From NCBI RefSeq assembly GCF_000219215.1, contig NC_015723.1, forward strand, positions 248,001 to 312,000: 64,000 nucleotides of DNA, read 5' to 3'. Made by a program: the position numbers and the translations under genes. The notes below the pieces were generated by a model. The model was not told the DNA's origin and searched no databases. It worked only from the letters and a program-made list of their open reading frames with translations. Positions 36,905 through 46,101 of this stretch are shown here, piece after piece; within the stretch, counting starts at the first letter, position 1, and each line of letters begins with the position of its first letter. This DNA comes from Cupriavidus necator N-1. Its GTDB lineage: Bacteria; Pseudomonadota; Gammaproteobacteria; Burkholderiales; Burkholderiaceae.

Positions 36905-38134
36905 ATGCGCGTTGCAAGCTCCACCCTGTACCAGCAAGGCCTGGCTTCGATGAACTACCAGCAGGGCTCGCTGCTGCATATCCAGCAGCAGCTCGGCACC
37001 GGCCGCAGCATCCTGACGCCGTCCGACGATCCCGTCGGCGCCACCCGCGCGCTGGGCGTGAGCCAGGCACAGGCCGTCAACGGCCAGTACGCAACCTCGC
37101 GCAAGCAGGCCAATATCGCGCTGGCCGCGGAAGAGAACGCGCTGCAGTCCGTGACCACCGTCACGCAGAACATCCAGACGCTGCTGGTCCAGGCCGGCAA
37201 CGGCACCATGAGCGATGCCGACCGCGGCTCGCTGGCCACGGCGCTGGAAGGCCTGTATAACCAGCTGGCGGGACTGGCCAACTCCGACGACGGCAACGGC
37301 CAGTACCTGTTCGGCGGCACCCGCTCCGGCAGCGCGCCGTTCACGCAGAGCACGGGCCCCGGCACCTACATCGGCGACAACGGCCAGCAACTGCTGCAGG
37401 TCGATGTGGCGCGCCAGATGCCCGCCGGCAACACCGGGCGGGAAGTGTTCATGAGCGTGACCGGCGGCGCCGGCTATGTTGTCAAGGGCAATGCCAACAA
37501 CACCGGCAGCGCCACGTTCGGCACGGTGTCGACCACGAACCCCAGCGATCCCAACTATGGGCTCTCGATGGAGGTCAAGTTTGCGACCAATGCCAGCGGC
37601 CAGATGGAATACACCATCACCGACCTGTCGGCAGGCACGACCCCCGCACCGGTCGTGAAGGGCCCCGTTGCCTACACGTCGCCAGCCCATATCGACGTCG
37701 CCGGCGTCAGCTTCAACGTGACCGGCGACCCCAAGGACGGCGACACCATGACCATGGATCCCGCCAGCAAGGCCGGCACCGACATGTTCGCCAACCTGCA
37801 GACGGTGATCGACACGCTGCGCCAGCCCACCCCCAACAACAGCGATCGGGCCCATCTTGGCAACGTCATCTCCACCGCCACGCGCCAGTTCTCCAACTCG
37901 CTCGACAACGTTCTGACCGTGCGCGCATCGGTGGGCTCGCGCATGAATGAACTGGATGCGCTGGACGACGTGGGGTCCAATCGCGACCTGACCTATGCGC
38001 AGACGCTGTCGGGGCTGCAGGATCTGGATTACGCGAAGGCGATCACCGAGTATTACCAGCGGCAGACAGCGCTGCAGGGGGCGCAGCAGTCGTTTATGCA
38101 GATTCAGGGAATGAATTTGTTTAAGTATTTGTAA
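36905..38134 (+). CDS. flgL: Hook-filament junction protein FlgL (HAP3)
   Basis: 409-residue second junction protein. It begins RVASSTLYQQGLASMNYQQG with the flagellin-like ILTPSDDPVGATRAL motif. The C-terminal helix includes YAQTLSGLQDLDYAKAITEY and QRQTALQGAQQSFMQIQGMN. The start follows AGAGGTAACCAAT, 46 bp after flgK. Last flagellar gene in the window. Confidence 0.95.
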   Translation: MRVASSTLYQQGLASMNYQQGSLLHIQQQLGTGRSILTPSDDPVGATRALGVSQAQAVNGQYATSRKQANIALAAEENALQSVTTVTQNIQTLLVQAGNGTMSDADRGSLATALEGLYNQLAGLANSDDGNGQYLFGGTRSGSAPFTQSTGPGTYIGDNGQQLLQVDVARQMPAGNTGREVFMSVTGGAGYVVKGNANNTGSATFGTVSTTNPSDPNYGLSMEVKFATNASGQMEYTITDLSAGTTPAPVVKGPVAYTSPAHIDVAGVSFNVTGDPKDGDTMTMDPASKAGTDMFANLQTVIDTLRQPTPNNSDRAHLGNVISTATRQFSNSLDNVLTVRASVGSRMNELDALDDVGSNRDLTYAQTLSGLQDLDYAKAITEYYQRQTALQGAQQSFMQIQGMNLFKYL

Positions 38135-38727
38135 GGCGGGTGGGGCGCCCGATATTGAGGAAGTGGCAATGAAAAATACATAACTGCGAAAACCACAAAT
38201 AAATAGGTGCTCAGCACATCCAAATCAGGCTGTATTCCTTGTCCAGTAAGGCTGGCAGCTATATTTTTGCGATGATGCGCACTAGACGTTCCGGAGCATC
38301 ACCCGCGGCTCCGCAGCGCTCAATGTAGATTCCTATTTCTTTATCGCAGTGAGTGCTTGCAAACTGTTATGTGGCCCTTCGTCGATATTATGACGTGAAA
38401 TTAATCTGACTTATATCAGAGTTAAGAGTGGCAATGTGCGTTGAAGAACATTGATGACTCAGTCGGGTGAAAGAATTTATCTCCACTAGGACATACTGTC
38501 TAGAAGAGCGAGCTTTTAGCACGACGCGTTTTCGGGGGACTTTTATTGTGGTTAGCAGGACCGCCTTTTGATGAAGAGGCAGAAAATGTGACAGTATATT
38601 CCTCAGTCATTGACGTATGACACTGGCCGATATAGCAAATCGGGAAGACGCGCGGATGCACGGCGCACCTTTGTGAGGTGATACGCTCAATCGGTCGTAC
38701 GCACGTCGGGAGGCCAGGATAAAAAGA
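38135..38727. other. AT-richer gene-free stretch after flgL
   Basis: About 590 bp with clearly lower GC than the flagellar genes and no convincing coding frame. It marks the border between the motility locus and the accessory region. A 25-bp near-palindrome lies at 38401-38425. Confidence 0.6.
38401..38425. promoter_or_regulatory. Near-palindrome, possible operator
   Basis: TTAATCTGA and TCAGAGTTAA are inverted copies separated by 6 bp, with one extra base in one arm. The size and symmetry fit a dimeric repressor site; the binding protein and target gene are unknown. Confidence 0.3.
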
Positions 38728-39171
38728 ATGATAAAAGACATGCGAATCCGGGCAGCCGTCCCTGCAGATATGCAGGCCGTCTCGCAGGTGCTCCACTCCT
38801 GCGGTTTGCCCATCAGCGATATGGACCACTTGTCCCGCCTCTTCAGTCTGGCGGTCCTAGGGGAAAAGGTAATCGGTTGCGCCTGCGGTGAAATATATGG
38901 CGAGACGGTCATCATCCAATCCGTTGCGGTTCTAGCGGAGTGTCGGGGCCACCAGGTTGCCACTCATCTTGTCGGGGCTGTCTTGATGCGTGCCCGCGCC
39001 CATGGCTGCACCAAGGCTGCGGTGCTCACGTCTGAATATCCCGCATTCTTTGCCCGCTTTGGGTTCACACTCACCGCCGTCGGCGAGATGCCGCAAGAAA
39101 TGCAGCTATCGAAGGAGTTCGTTCGACGCTTCGGCGCGAGAACGCATTGCATGTGCCGGCGACTCGATTGA
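38728..39171 (+). CDS. GNAT-family N-acetyltransferase
   Basis: 147-residue GNAT enzyme; an ATG four codons inside (38740) is an alternative start. The acetyl-CoA binding motif is IIQSVAVLAECRGHQVATHL, where the usual (Q/R)xxGxG/A appears as CRGHQVA. The C-terminal VLTSEYPAFFARFGFTLTAV is typical of small acetyltransferases of the ArsN/amino-acid acetyltransferase type. The substrate is unknown. GC is lower than in the flagellar genes, suggesting different ancestry. Confidence 0.75.
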   Translation: MIKDMRIRAAVPADMQAVSQVLHSCGLPISDMDHLSRLFSLAVLGEKVIGCACGEIYGETVIIQSVAVLAECRGHQVATHLVGAVLMRARAHGCTKAAVLTSEYPAFFARFGFTLTAVGEMPQEMQLSKEFVRRFGARTHCMCRRLD

Positions 39172-39842
39172 CGAATTCATTGGTAGAGCTTGCATCAAGC
39201 TCAATCAGCCTGGCAAAAAGAAGGCCCGTGAGGCGCGAACCTCAGCGGGCACTATCAATCGGTCTTTCGACCACGCAGAGAAGGAGATTGCAGCTGTTGC
39301 GGAGATACCCAACCAAGCTGTTTAAGAGTAAGGCAAGCCGAAGCAAATTGCTAGGCATGCGGACCGTTCAATCTTGAAACGCAGCCCGAACTTCGCCATG
39401 ACGCTCGCAGCAATATGGTTCTGAGGAACGTTTAGATGCAGCCACGACTGAAAGTCGACTTACATTTCCGCTGTCGTCTTATACAACCGCCGAGTGAACA
39501 GGCCGTCAAACGAGATAGTTGAGAGTTGCCGGGAACAATTCCCGAACGTGCGCCGCTGGTTCTGCGAAATCAGGACCTGATTGGCCTCATTGCTTGCGTG
39601 CCCTAACAACGAGTTGATTTGAATGGAGCGACCGAGGTTGTCGGGTTCATGCGACATCTCAGTGGACATTTTAGATTCCCCCGCCCCCCTCGTTAGTGGG
39701 ACCCATTTTCGGGCATTGTCGATTGCTGCTCACGCCGCAGCGGCCTATGATGGATTGCAAATATTGCACCACACAGGTATCTGGTCATGGCTACTGTCGC
39801 CTTGGTCGCATATGGAGGTGGCGCTCGGGTATCGGGGGTCAA
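39172..39842. other. Intergenic region without recognisable genes
   Basis: About 670 bp. Short open frames on both strands (for example minus 39460-39669) show no recognisable similarity, no good ribosome-binding site and no codon bias like real genes here. It may contain gene remnants I cannot identify. Confidence 0.5.
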
Positions 39843-40163
39843 ATGGACGACGAGGGCTACAAGCCTTGGCGGCGTCGCTGGTTGCGCTTGCATTCGCGGT
39901 CGCTGCTAGCTAACTCGCTGGCATTGGCGGCGGAGGTCGAGCTGGAGGCGTATCTAAGAGAAATGCGCACCGCCTACCGCAACTATGGCGACTTCACTGA
40001 GAATGAGATTGACTTCATTTTTCGGCGAGTTCGTCGAGGCATCCAACGGATGCCGACGCCTCACAGCGCACCGCAGTGCGCGCGGCGAGCGCGTGGACGA
40101 ATCCGGGCACTTGGCCAGCGTTTAATGACGGAGGCTGCATGGCTCAATGCACGTGTGCCGTAG
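39843..40163 (+). CDS. Hypothetical protein, about 106 aa
   Basis: Possible small gene starting at an ATG preceded by GGGGGTCAA. The protein is Arg-rich and probably helical (ALAAEVELEAYLREMRTAYR, FTENEIDFIFRRVRRGIQRM). I recognise no family. The last third looks less protein-like, so the frame may be a remnant. Confidence is low. Confidence 0.3.
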   Translation: MDDEGYKPWRRRWLRLHSRSLLANSLALAAEVELEAYLREMRTAYRNYGDFTENEIDFIFRRVRRGIQRMPTPHSAPQCARRARGRIRALGQRLMTEAAWLNARVP

Positions 40164-40263
40164 TACTCGAGCGGCCCAACCACGAACTTTATTTTTCGGC
40201 AAATCCAGTCGCCAGGGCGCATTGCCCTAGCTCCTTCTCCGCGCCAACTGGCCGGAGGCCTGA

Positions 40264-40611
40264 AGAACAGAGAACCCCAAAACCGGTCGCAAAGGTGGAC
40301 CTTGTTTCCTAGCAGCCTTGGCATATTGGGCACCTGGCGTATCCGTTCAGCCGGAGGGGGCAGGTTTTGTCCTCATTACCGACGATGCCAAAGGAGGTCT
40401 AACCGATGTCAATGACAGCCGGCCTGTCGTACTGTCTGGCGTGAATGCCGCAGCATGGGTAGACCCAGAGTTAACGCCTCGGGGAGCGTCAGTGTTGATG
40501 CACCAGCATTGCCTCCCCGCCGAAGCCTTCCAGTGGTGGGAAGTAGGCGTGGCAATCGGCAACGTGCCGAATCAGGGCAAGGAACTGATACGGAGCGTTG
40601 CCGCAGTTTGA
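40264..40611 (+). pseudogene. Remnant of an SRAP (YedK/HMCES-like) gene
   Basis: The frame reads a C-terminal SRAP-like segment: GGPCFLAALAYWAPG, then FVLITDDAKGGLTDVNDSRP, VVLSGVNAAAWVDPE and the end NVPNQGKELIRSVAAV. SRAP proteins bond covalently to abasic sites through Cys2, but the N-terminal half with that Cys and the catalytic centre is missing. An in-frame stop lies at 40261-40263 and the upstream sequence fits only in other frames. This resembles a decayed copy. Confidence 0.5.
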
Positions 40612-40974
40612 GCAGTCCCTGGGGACAGATACGACTGATATTTCCTCTCGGCCATGGCATTTGCGGTAGAGGACGCGCTTTACTACTTGCTGGTCTTCTT
40701 CACTTTCTCCTTTGGCAAAGCAGATGGGGCTTCGGGTTCGGAAACGAAGGAAGTCGGGGCCACCGTACCAGGCGTTGCTGTTGCGCTTGTCTTGTCGGTG
40801 GCCTGGACCTGGGTTGCTTGACCGCTACAAGACTGAAACAAACAGCGCGGCGACTGTTCGACCGCCGCAGGGTCCTGCGGCGAGCGGAGCAGCATTCGTG
40901 TCAATACACCGGTTCCGTGCAGCAACAGCATTGGCCTCAGTCAGGAATTGGAGCAGGTCTCCAGCACCGTTCCG
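40612..40974. other. Region with one weak minus-strand ORF
   Basis: Between the SRAP remnant and the DUF2789 gene. A minus-strand frame at 40683-40931 could encode 82 residues ending in a Pro/Lys tail (SEPEAPSALPKEKVKKTSK), but it has no recognised family and I cannot support it as a gene. Confidence 0.3.
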
Positions 40975-41214
40975 TCAAGCAGTTGTGCGCAACGCAAGAT
41001 TCAATTGGTCCACGGCCTGTGCCCAGTCTGCATCCTCGTCAAATTCGTCGCGCAGCAAGGCTGCCTGGGCCGGCGTCCAGAATGGTGCTTCCCAAAGATT
41101 GATGTCTTGCGGTAACGGCGAATGCTTTGCAATGAACGCAAGGATGTCCGCTTTGCTGGATGGCAAACCGAGCTGGGCGAACAGGTCAGAAAACTGGTGA
41201 AATGGGGTGTCCAT
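40975..41214 (-). CDS. DUF2789-family small protein
   Basis: 79-residue protein matching the DUF2789 pattern: FHQFSDLFAQLGLPSSKADI, FIAKHSPLPQDINLWEAPFW and TPAQAALLRDEFDEDADWAQ. Function is unknown. I chose the internal ATG at 41214 (MDTPFHQF) because the longer frame to 41343 adds an uncharacteristic 43 residues. Confidence 0.8.
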   Translation of the reverse strand: MDTPFHQFSDLFAQLGLPSSKADILAFIAKHSPLPQDINLWEAPFWTPAQAALLRDEFDEDADWAQAVDQLNLALRTTA

Positions 41215-41281
41215 GGGAAACGTCCGGGAAGCGGGGTTTTGGCGGATGAAATGAAAGTGTGGCCGTAGGACTGCGCTTTTC

Positions 41282-41476
41282 TTACCAGGGAGCGGCGCTC
41301 GCGTTAAAGGGCTGTTCTGCCCAGCTATGCATGGCCCGCGCAATCAGCGCGCAAACGGCGAGGGTGCCTGAGACAACGCCCAGTGACGAAGACGTGTGGG
41401 CGTGTGCATTAAAGCCGGTAAGGAATGCAAACGCCGCCATTTCCCACTTTGTGGCGATCTTCTTGTCGTGTGTCAT
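41282..41476 (-). CDS. Hypothetical small protein, 64 aa
   Basis: Possible 64-residue protein with a hydrophobic middle (LGVVSGTLAVCALIARAM), which might be one membrane helix. It lies upstream of the DUF2789 gene on the same strand. No family is recognised and the ribosome-binding site is weak. Confidence 0.3.
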   Translation of the reverse strand: MTHDKKIATKWEMAAFAFLTGFNAHAHTSSSLGVVSGTLAVCALIARAMHSWAEQPFNASAAPW

Positions 41477-41561
41477 TTTTCAGTGAGCCGTGGCGGCGTT
41501 GCAGCCGAAGGTTGTATGGCGCCGAAAACTACAGAAAGCTTTCGGCGCAGACTGGAGTTGT

Positions 41562-42260
41562 TTAGTTCTCGATCACTGGCGCATGCACGGGCGCGATCGA
41601 CTCGTGCGTGGTTGCAGTACGTTGCGCGGCCTTGTGGACCATCGTGTAGGCATAGTCCACGCCCATGCCGTAGGCGCCAGAGTGTTCCTTGACGAGCTTC
41701 ATCACGGCGTCATAGGTATCGCGGTGTGCCCAGTCACGCTGCCATTCGAGCAGCACCTGCTGCCAAGTCACCGGTACCACGCCGGCCTGGATCATGCGCT
41801 GCATCGCGTAGTCGTGGGCTTCTTTGGTCGTGCCGCCCGAGGCATCGGCCACCATGTAGATTTCATAGTCGCCTTCGAGCATCGCACTCAGGGCGAAGGT
41901 GGTATTGCAGACTTCGGTCCACAGGCCTGCCACGACGATCTTCTTGCGGCCATCAGCGGCCAGCGCGTCGCGCACCTTCTGGTCATCCCAGGAATTCATC
42001 GAGGTGCGCTCCAGCGTTTCCTTGCCGGGGAACACGTCCAGGATCTCTGGGTAGGTATAGCCGGAGAACGACTCGCTCTCCACCGTGGTGATGGTGGTCG
42101 GCACGTCGAAGATCTTGGCCGCCTTGGCCAGGCCCACGACGTTGTTCTTCATGGTCTGGCGGTCCATCGACTGCACGCCAAAGGCCATCTGGGGCTGATG
42201 GTCGATGATGATCAGTTGGCTGTTGTGCGGGGTCAGGACTTCCAGCTTGGCGTTCGACAT
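41562..42260 (-). CDS. YcaC-like isochorismatase-family hydrolase, copy 1
   Basis: 232-residue cysteine hydrolase of the isochorismatase/YcaC group. Asp20 in LIIIDHQPQM and Cys118 in VVAGLWTEVCNTT are the expected catalytic residues. The ATG at 42260 follows TTGGAGAGAAATC. It is about 90% identical by eye to the protein encoded at 53931-54617, and both have a FixJ-type regulator gene nearby on the opposite strand. The substrate is unknown; YcaC itself is of uncertain function. Confidence 0.85.
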   Translation of the reverse strand: MSNAKLEVLTPHNSQLIIIDHQPQMAFGVQSMDRQTMKNNVVGLAKAAKIFDVPTTITTVESESFSGYTYPEILDVFPGKETLERTSMNSWDDQKVRDALAADGRKKIVVAGLWTEVCNTTFALSAMLEGDYEIYMVADASGGTTKEAHDYAMQRMIQAGVVPVTWQQVLLEWQRDWAHRDTYDAVMKLVKEHSGAYGMGVDYAYTMVHKAAQRTATTHESIAPVHAPVIEN

Positions 42261-42870
42261 GATTTCTCTCCAAAAAATTTGATTCAACGATTTGAGTTTT
42301 GGTTGCCGGCGTGAATTCGCAAAACTGCGTTGTTGCGCTCTCCATGTGCGGAACTATACCGATCGACACATCCCAGAGAGCGGCCTATCTCCGCAATAGT
42401 TATTCAAAAAAATTGAATTCCGTTCGTCGAGACGCGAGAGAACCCTGTCTTGGTGGGTCCATCGCCCTTGGAAGAAGCGCAACATGAGTTCCGCGGCGTC
42501 GAGCGTCATCGTCTTGCAAGTGCGTACCTTGTTAAGGTCGCTGGGTGACCAGCCGTTTGTTGAAAATCGCCGCGCGAGCGATATAGCGCGACAAATAGGG
42601 AGCAGGTCCCTACGAATGGACGACCGGCGTAGACCGCCCAATCACATGTGCGTATGCAAGGCACTGGGTGAAGCCGGATGGCCAGAGTGGCCGCCGAAGA
42701 AGTGCAACCGGCCACCGGCGATACGCCACGTCGAGAGCTTCGAAGTAGCGGCGGCAGCCGTAAAGTACTGCCTCGTTGTACTAGGCGATGGCCTTAATGG
42801 GTGCCGGCAGCGGCAAGAGCGCCAATTGTCGACCCTGTGAGCCGCAGCGCGTACATCGTCACCGGCTCGT
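42261..42870. other. Intergenic region upstream of the first YcaC gene
   Basis: About 610 bp. The part next to 42260 should hold the promoter. The remainder has overlapping short frames (plus 42484-42840, minus 42354-42641) without recognisable similarity. It may include gene debris. Confidence 0.45.
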
Positions 42871-43110
42871 CTACAAGGCTTTCAGTGCGCGGCAAAGGAA
42901 GTGAGCGGCGCGAACCGCCAGGTCGAAGGACGGGTCACGCGCCAGTTCGCGACCGGCCACGCAAATGATCCAGTCTCCCCTTTTGCGTTCGCAGCTCATC
43001 ATCTGGTCTTCCATCTGATCTGAGAACCAGCGCCACAACGTCGCGTCTTGTTCATTGGCATGGGCCGCTGCCTGGAGCTGGGCCGTCTTTAAGCAGATGT
43101 TGCCATTCAT
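42871..43110 (-). CDS. Hypothetical small protein, 79 aa
   Basis: Short protein beginning MNGNICLKTAQLQAAAHANE, with two Trp and a Cys pair near WRWFSDQMEDQMMSCERKRG and a C-terminal DPSFDLAVRAAHFLCRALK. The ATG at 43110 has a well-placed GGAG site (GGAGATTCC), so translation is likely. I recognise no family. Confidence 0.5.
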   Translation of the reverse strand: MNGNICLKTAQLQAAAHANEQDATLWRWFSDQMEDQMMSCERKRGDWIICVAGRELARDPSFDLAVRAAHFLCRALKAL

Positions 43111-43131
43111 GGAATCTCCGTGTTTGCTCAT

Positions 43132-43491
43132 CCCGTGTCTGTCTCAAGTGCCGGGCTAGCGCGGCCAAATGTTGACTTGGGGCTTGTGCACTTTATTCGG
43201 ATGAGCCCACAGTTTCCATCGTCTTCTGGTATGACTGGCCTACACGCTTGGCGCGTCTGTAACGTATTCGGCATCCAGGCCGGCAAGCATGTCGCGATCT
43301 GCTTGAAGATCGGGGGGCGATATCAGCAGCCTTAATTCCTTCGGAGTTGGCGATGATAGTATGTTCTCCAGGCAGTCGTCTGACTGCGGGAAGGCGGGCG
43401 CTTTACGAGCTGCCAGCGTCAATGGTATTTTCAGTAACGCAAGGTCGCCCGGTCGTGTCTGGCTTGGCGCGACGATCATGACTACCTGGCC
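43132..43491. other. Intergenic region upstream of the AraC-type regulator
   Basis: About 360 bp expected to contain the divergent promoters of the small minus-strand gene and the AraC-type gene. A minus-strand frame at 43240-43515 overlaps the regulator start and has no supporting features. Confidence 0.45.
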
Positions 43492-44412
43492 ATGCGACTC
43501 TCCACATCTACTCACGAATCTGCCAAGCCGGCCATTCAGCGCGACTCATTGGGGTGCTTGTCGGAGGCATTGCGATACGATCAGGCGCTTGCCGCCGGCG
43601 ATCTCAATTTCTACCGCAAAAGTTCCGTGATTGAGCGGATGAGTCAGGTAGTGACCCCAGCTTCAGCACGAGGGTTTCTGGTTGGCGTCTCCCTGATGGA
43701 AGGCCATCGTCGACGCATTTTTCGTCCGAATCAGGCGAACATGCATGCATTCGAGGCAGGTTCCATCTATCTGCGGAACTTCCAGGATGACTACAAGGCG
43801 GACATGTATGGGACGTTTGATTTCGTACTCATCGAACTGCCGCGCCCCTTCATGGAGCGTACAGCCCTGGAACTTGGCTGCCCCGCAGGTCTTGAACTGC
43901 GGCATGCCGCGGCGCAGACGGACGCCGTGCTGGCCCATCTCGCCCAGGCACTCTTACCCGCGCTCGCGCGGCCTGAAGGCGCGAGCAGGTTGTTTATCGA
44001 TCAACTCGGACACGTGATCGGCACATACCTGGTCGAACACTATGGAGGTGTCAATCGGGGACGCATTCCCTCCATTGGCCGGCTTTCGCCTCGCATACTT
44101 GCGCGGGCGCAGGAGTTCCTCGCGGCGCGGCTGGACGACGGAAACGTGTCCATTGCCGAGGTTGCGGATGCGTGTCAATTGTCCCGAAGTCATTTTTCCC
44201 GGGCATTTCGGCAGAGTACCGGCAAAACACCGCATGAATGGCTGCTGGAGCGTCGCCTCGAGCGCGCGGCGGCACTGCTGCGCACCACGGACTTGCCGAT
44301 AGCTGGGATTGCCGCGTCGTGCGGCTTTGCGGATCAGAGCCATCTCACACGCAGCTTCTCTAAGAAGCTTGGCCTGACGCCGGGTGACTGGCGGAGCGGT
44401 CGGCAGGACTAG
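43492..44412 (+). CDS. AraC-family transcriptional regulator
   Basis: 306-residue regulator. The C-terminal about 100 residues form the two helix-turn-helix motifs: VSIAEVADACQLSRSHFSRA then FRQSTGKTPHEWLLERRLER and LPIAGIAASCGFADQSHLTR and SFSKKLGLTPGDWR. The N-terminal part (FRPNQANMHAFEAGSIYLRN) would bind an effector of unknown nature. It lies between copy 1 of the YcaC hydrolase and a FixJ-type regulator. Confidence 0.88.
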   Translation: MRLSTSTHESAKPAIQRDSLGCLSEALRYDQALAAGDLNFYRKSSVIERMSQVVTPASARGFLVGVSLMEGHRRRIFRPNQANMHAFEAGSIYLRNFQDDYKADMYGTFDFVLIELPRPFMERTALELGCPAGLELRHAAAQTDAVLAHLAQALLPALARPEGASRLFIDQLGHVIGTYLVEHYGGVNRGRIPSIGRLSPRILARAQEFLAARLDDGNVSIAEVADACQLSRSHFSRAFRQSTGKTPHEWLLERRLERAAALLRTTDLPIAGIAASCGFADQSHLTRSFSKKLGLTPGDWRSGRQD

Positions 44413-44603
44413 GCACGCCTGGTGCCAGCACTTGCCAGCCATTATCTGGCCCGCGCTGAGCACAAAAAGACAATGGAGCGCACACGCGTTCAAGCCAAAG
44501 GGCTGGCGTAACACTACATTGCTGTCGGGTGCGTCGTATCTCCCCACATGGAGTCATGGGGTGATCGCGCCTCTGATGTCGATGCTACGTGGAGGGCCCT
44601 ACC

Positions 44604-45332
44604 GTGACTGCTGTATTACCGATGCGCGCCGAATCAGCGCCGCAGGACGACGCGGTGGTCCTTGTTGTCGATGATGACTTGCAGGTGCGAAACGCGCTGG
44701 GAAGCCTATTTCGTTCAGTCGGCATCCAAGCCGTGCTGCTCGGCTCGGCGGCCGAGCTCTTTGCCTTCGGCTTCCCAGATGCGCCTTGTTGCCTGGTTCT
44801 CGATGTGCGCCTGAAGGGGCAAAGTGGCTTGGATGTGCAAGCCCGCATGGCAGAGCTCGGCATTCATATTCCCATCATCTTCATGACCGGCTACGGGGAC
44901 ATTCCGATGACGGTTGCTGCCATGAAGGCGGGGGCAGAACACTTTCTTTCCAAGCCGTTCCGTGAACAGGAACTGCTCGATGCCGTCACGGAGGCACTAC
45001 AGAAGGAGGGCTCGCGGCGTGAGCGCTTGTGCCGATTGGCTGCAGTGCGCGACTGCTTCCGTTCCCTGACGCCGCGGGAGAGTGAGGTCATGGCGCATGC
45101 CGCATCAGGTTTGACAAACAAGGAGATTGCCGCCGCCATGTGCATCAGCGTGGTGACTGTCAAAGTTCATCGATGCCAGGCAATGCGAAAAATGAGAGCT
45201 CGGAGTTTCGCCGATCTGGTGCTTCTTGCGCAAACTCTCGGTCTCGTGCTGCTTCCCTCTGAGTCCGAAGCTGATGAGCAGCCTGCCATCCGGCTGCAGC
45301 CTAGACAGCTTGGAACCGCAACCATAGCGTAG
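44604..45332 (+). CDS. FixJ/NarL-type response regulator, copy 1
   Basis: 242-residue two-component regulator. The receiver has VVDDDLQVRNALGSLFRSVG and phospho-acceptor Asp67 in LVLDVRLKGQSGLD, with the Lys in FLSKPFREQEL. The C-terminal LuxR-type HTH is LTPRESEVMAHAASGLTNKE and ISVVTVKVHRCQAMRKMRAR. GGAGGG lies 8 bp before the GTG start chosen; a second GTG five codons upstream is also in frame. It is clearly related to the protein at 55094-55756. No histidine kinase gene is adjacent. Confidence 0.88.
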   Translation: MTAVLPMRAESAPQDDAVVLVVDDDLQVRNALGSLFRSVGIQAVLLGSAAELFAFGFPDAPCCLVLDVRLKGQSGLDVQARMAELGIHIPIIFMTGYGDIPMTVAAMKAGAEHFLSKPFREQELLDAVTEALQKEGSRRERLCRLAAVRDCFRSLTPRESEVMAHAASGLTNKEIAAAMCISVVTVKVHRCQAMRKMRARSFADLVLLAQTLGLVLLPSESEADEQPAIRLQPRQLGTATIA

Positions 45333-45404
45333 GGACGGCGTCGGGCAGCGTGCAGAGGATGAAGGTGATGTAAGGACGTCTCATCGATCCACTGCACGAC
45401 ACAC

Positions 45405-45797
45405 TCACGATGGAGGAGAGTCCGTCTTGCGAGGACGAATTGCTTTTTCAATGCATCGGATCATGTCCGTGTCCTGAAATGGCTTGTAAAGAACGCACGT
45501 CGCACCCATTGCCTTGGCACGCTGATCGAATCCCTCATGCGCAAATGCTGTCATGAAAATGACAGGCATATCGAGATTGCGTGCGCGCAAGGCCTCTATC
45601 AAAGCGAAGCCGTCCATGCCGGGCATTTGCGCGTCCGTGATCACGCAGGACATGCAAGGCAGCGAAGTGCACCGCAGTAGCTCTTGGCCGCCTCCGAACA
45701 ACTGCACGCCAAAATCGAGCGAACGCAGCAGCCCCCCCATGGCATTTCGGACGGCGACATCGTCGTCAACTATTGCGATCGTGGGGCGAGCTATCAC
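45405..45797 (-). CDS. Single-domain response regulator
   Basis: 130-residue receiver without an output domain: AIVDDDVAVRNAMGGLLRSL, phospho-acceptor Asp55 in CVITDAQMPGMDGFALIEAL, Thr in VIFMTAFAHEG and Lys in LYKPFQDTDM. The GTG at 45797 has GGAG 5 bp upstream; a longer frame to 45866 lacks such a site. Stand-alone receivers often work in phosphorelays or as competitors. It lies convergent to the FixJ-type gene. Confidence 0.8.
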   Translation of the reverse strand: MIARPTIAIVDDDVAVRNAMGGLLRSLDFGVQLFGGGQELLRCTSLPCMSCVITDAQMPGMDGFALIEALRARNLDMPVIFMTAFAHEGFDQRAKAMGATCVLYKPFQDTDMIRCIEKAIRPRKTDSPPS

Positions 45798-46005
45798 ACT
45801 GACTCCTTGAACACGCGCTGAGCGCCGGCAATGCTCTGCTGGAAGAGTAACGCCGAACCTGTGCACACCCTATCATACGATGGTATCGCCGATTCCTCGG
45901 GTGCACGTCCCACGCTACGTTGCGATGAAGTCACGCTGGCCAGGAAAATCAGTCCCCCCGCGATAGTGAGGCAGCCAGCTATTCTGTCCGTGTCATACCA
46001 AGGTA

Positions 46006-46101
46006 TTACATGCATAGCTGCGTCGAAATGGCGCCGCTCTGGGAGTTCTGATTGTCGGTGACCGGTGCGCCCGCAGCCGTGGTGAGAGTGTCTCTGTTCA
46101 T
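46006..46101 (-). pseudogene. katA: Remnant of a catalase gene (5' end only)
   Basis: The minus strand encodes NRDTLTTAAGAPVTDNQNSQ, which matches the characteristic N-terminus of monofunctional heme catalases (TTxAGAPVxDNQNS). After about 22 residues the similarity stops and the frame ends at 46006. No heme or catalytic residues remain. A plausible leader lies upstream, so the promoter may have survived. Short length keeps confidence moderate. Confidence 0.5.

Noticed and set aside
35329..36924. 531-codon minus-strand frame
   Set aside because: Antisense to flgK; no motif and biased composition.
39460..39669. 69-codon minus-strand frame
   Set aside because: No motif, no good ribosome-binding site and no partner gene; not enough to call a gene.
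42354..42840. Short frames on both strands upstream of the first YcaC gene
   Set aside because: They overlap each other, lack a convincing ribosome-binding site and resemble nothing I know.
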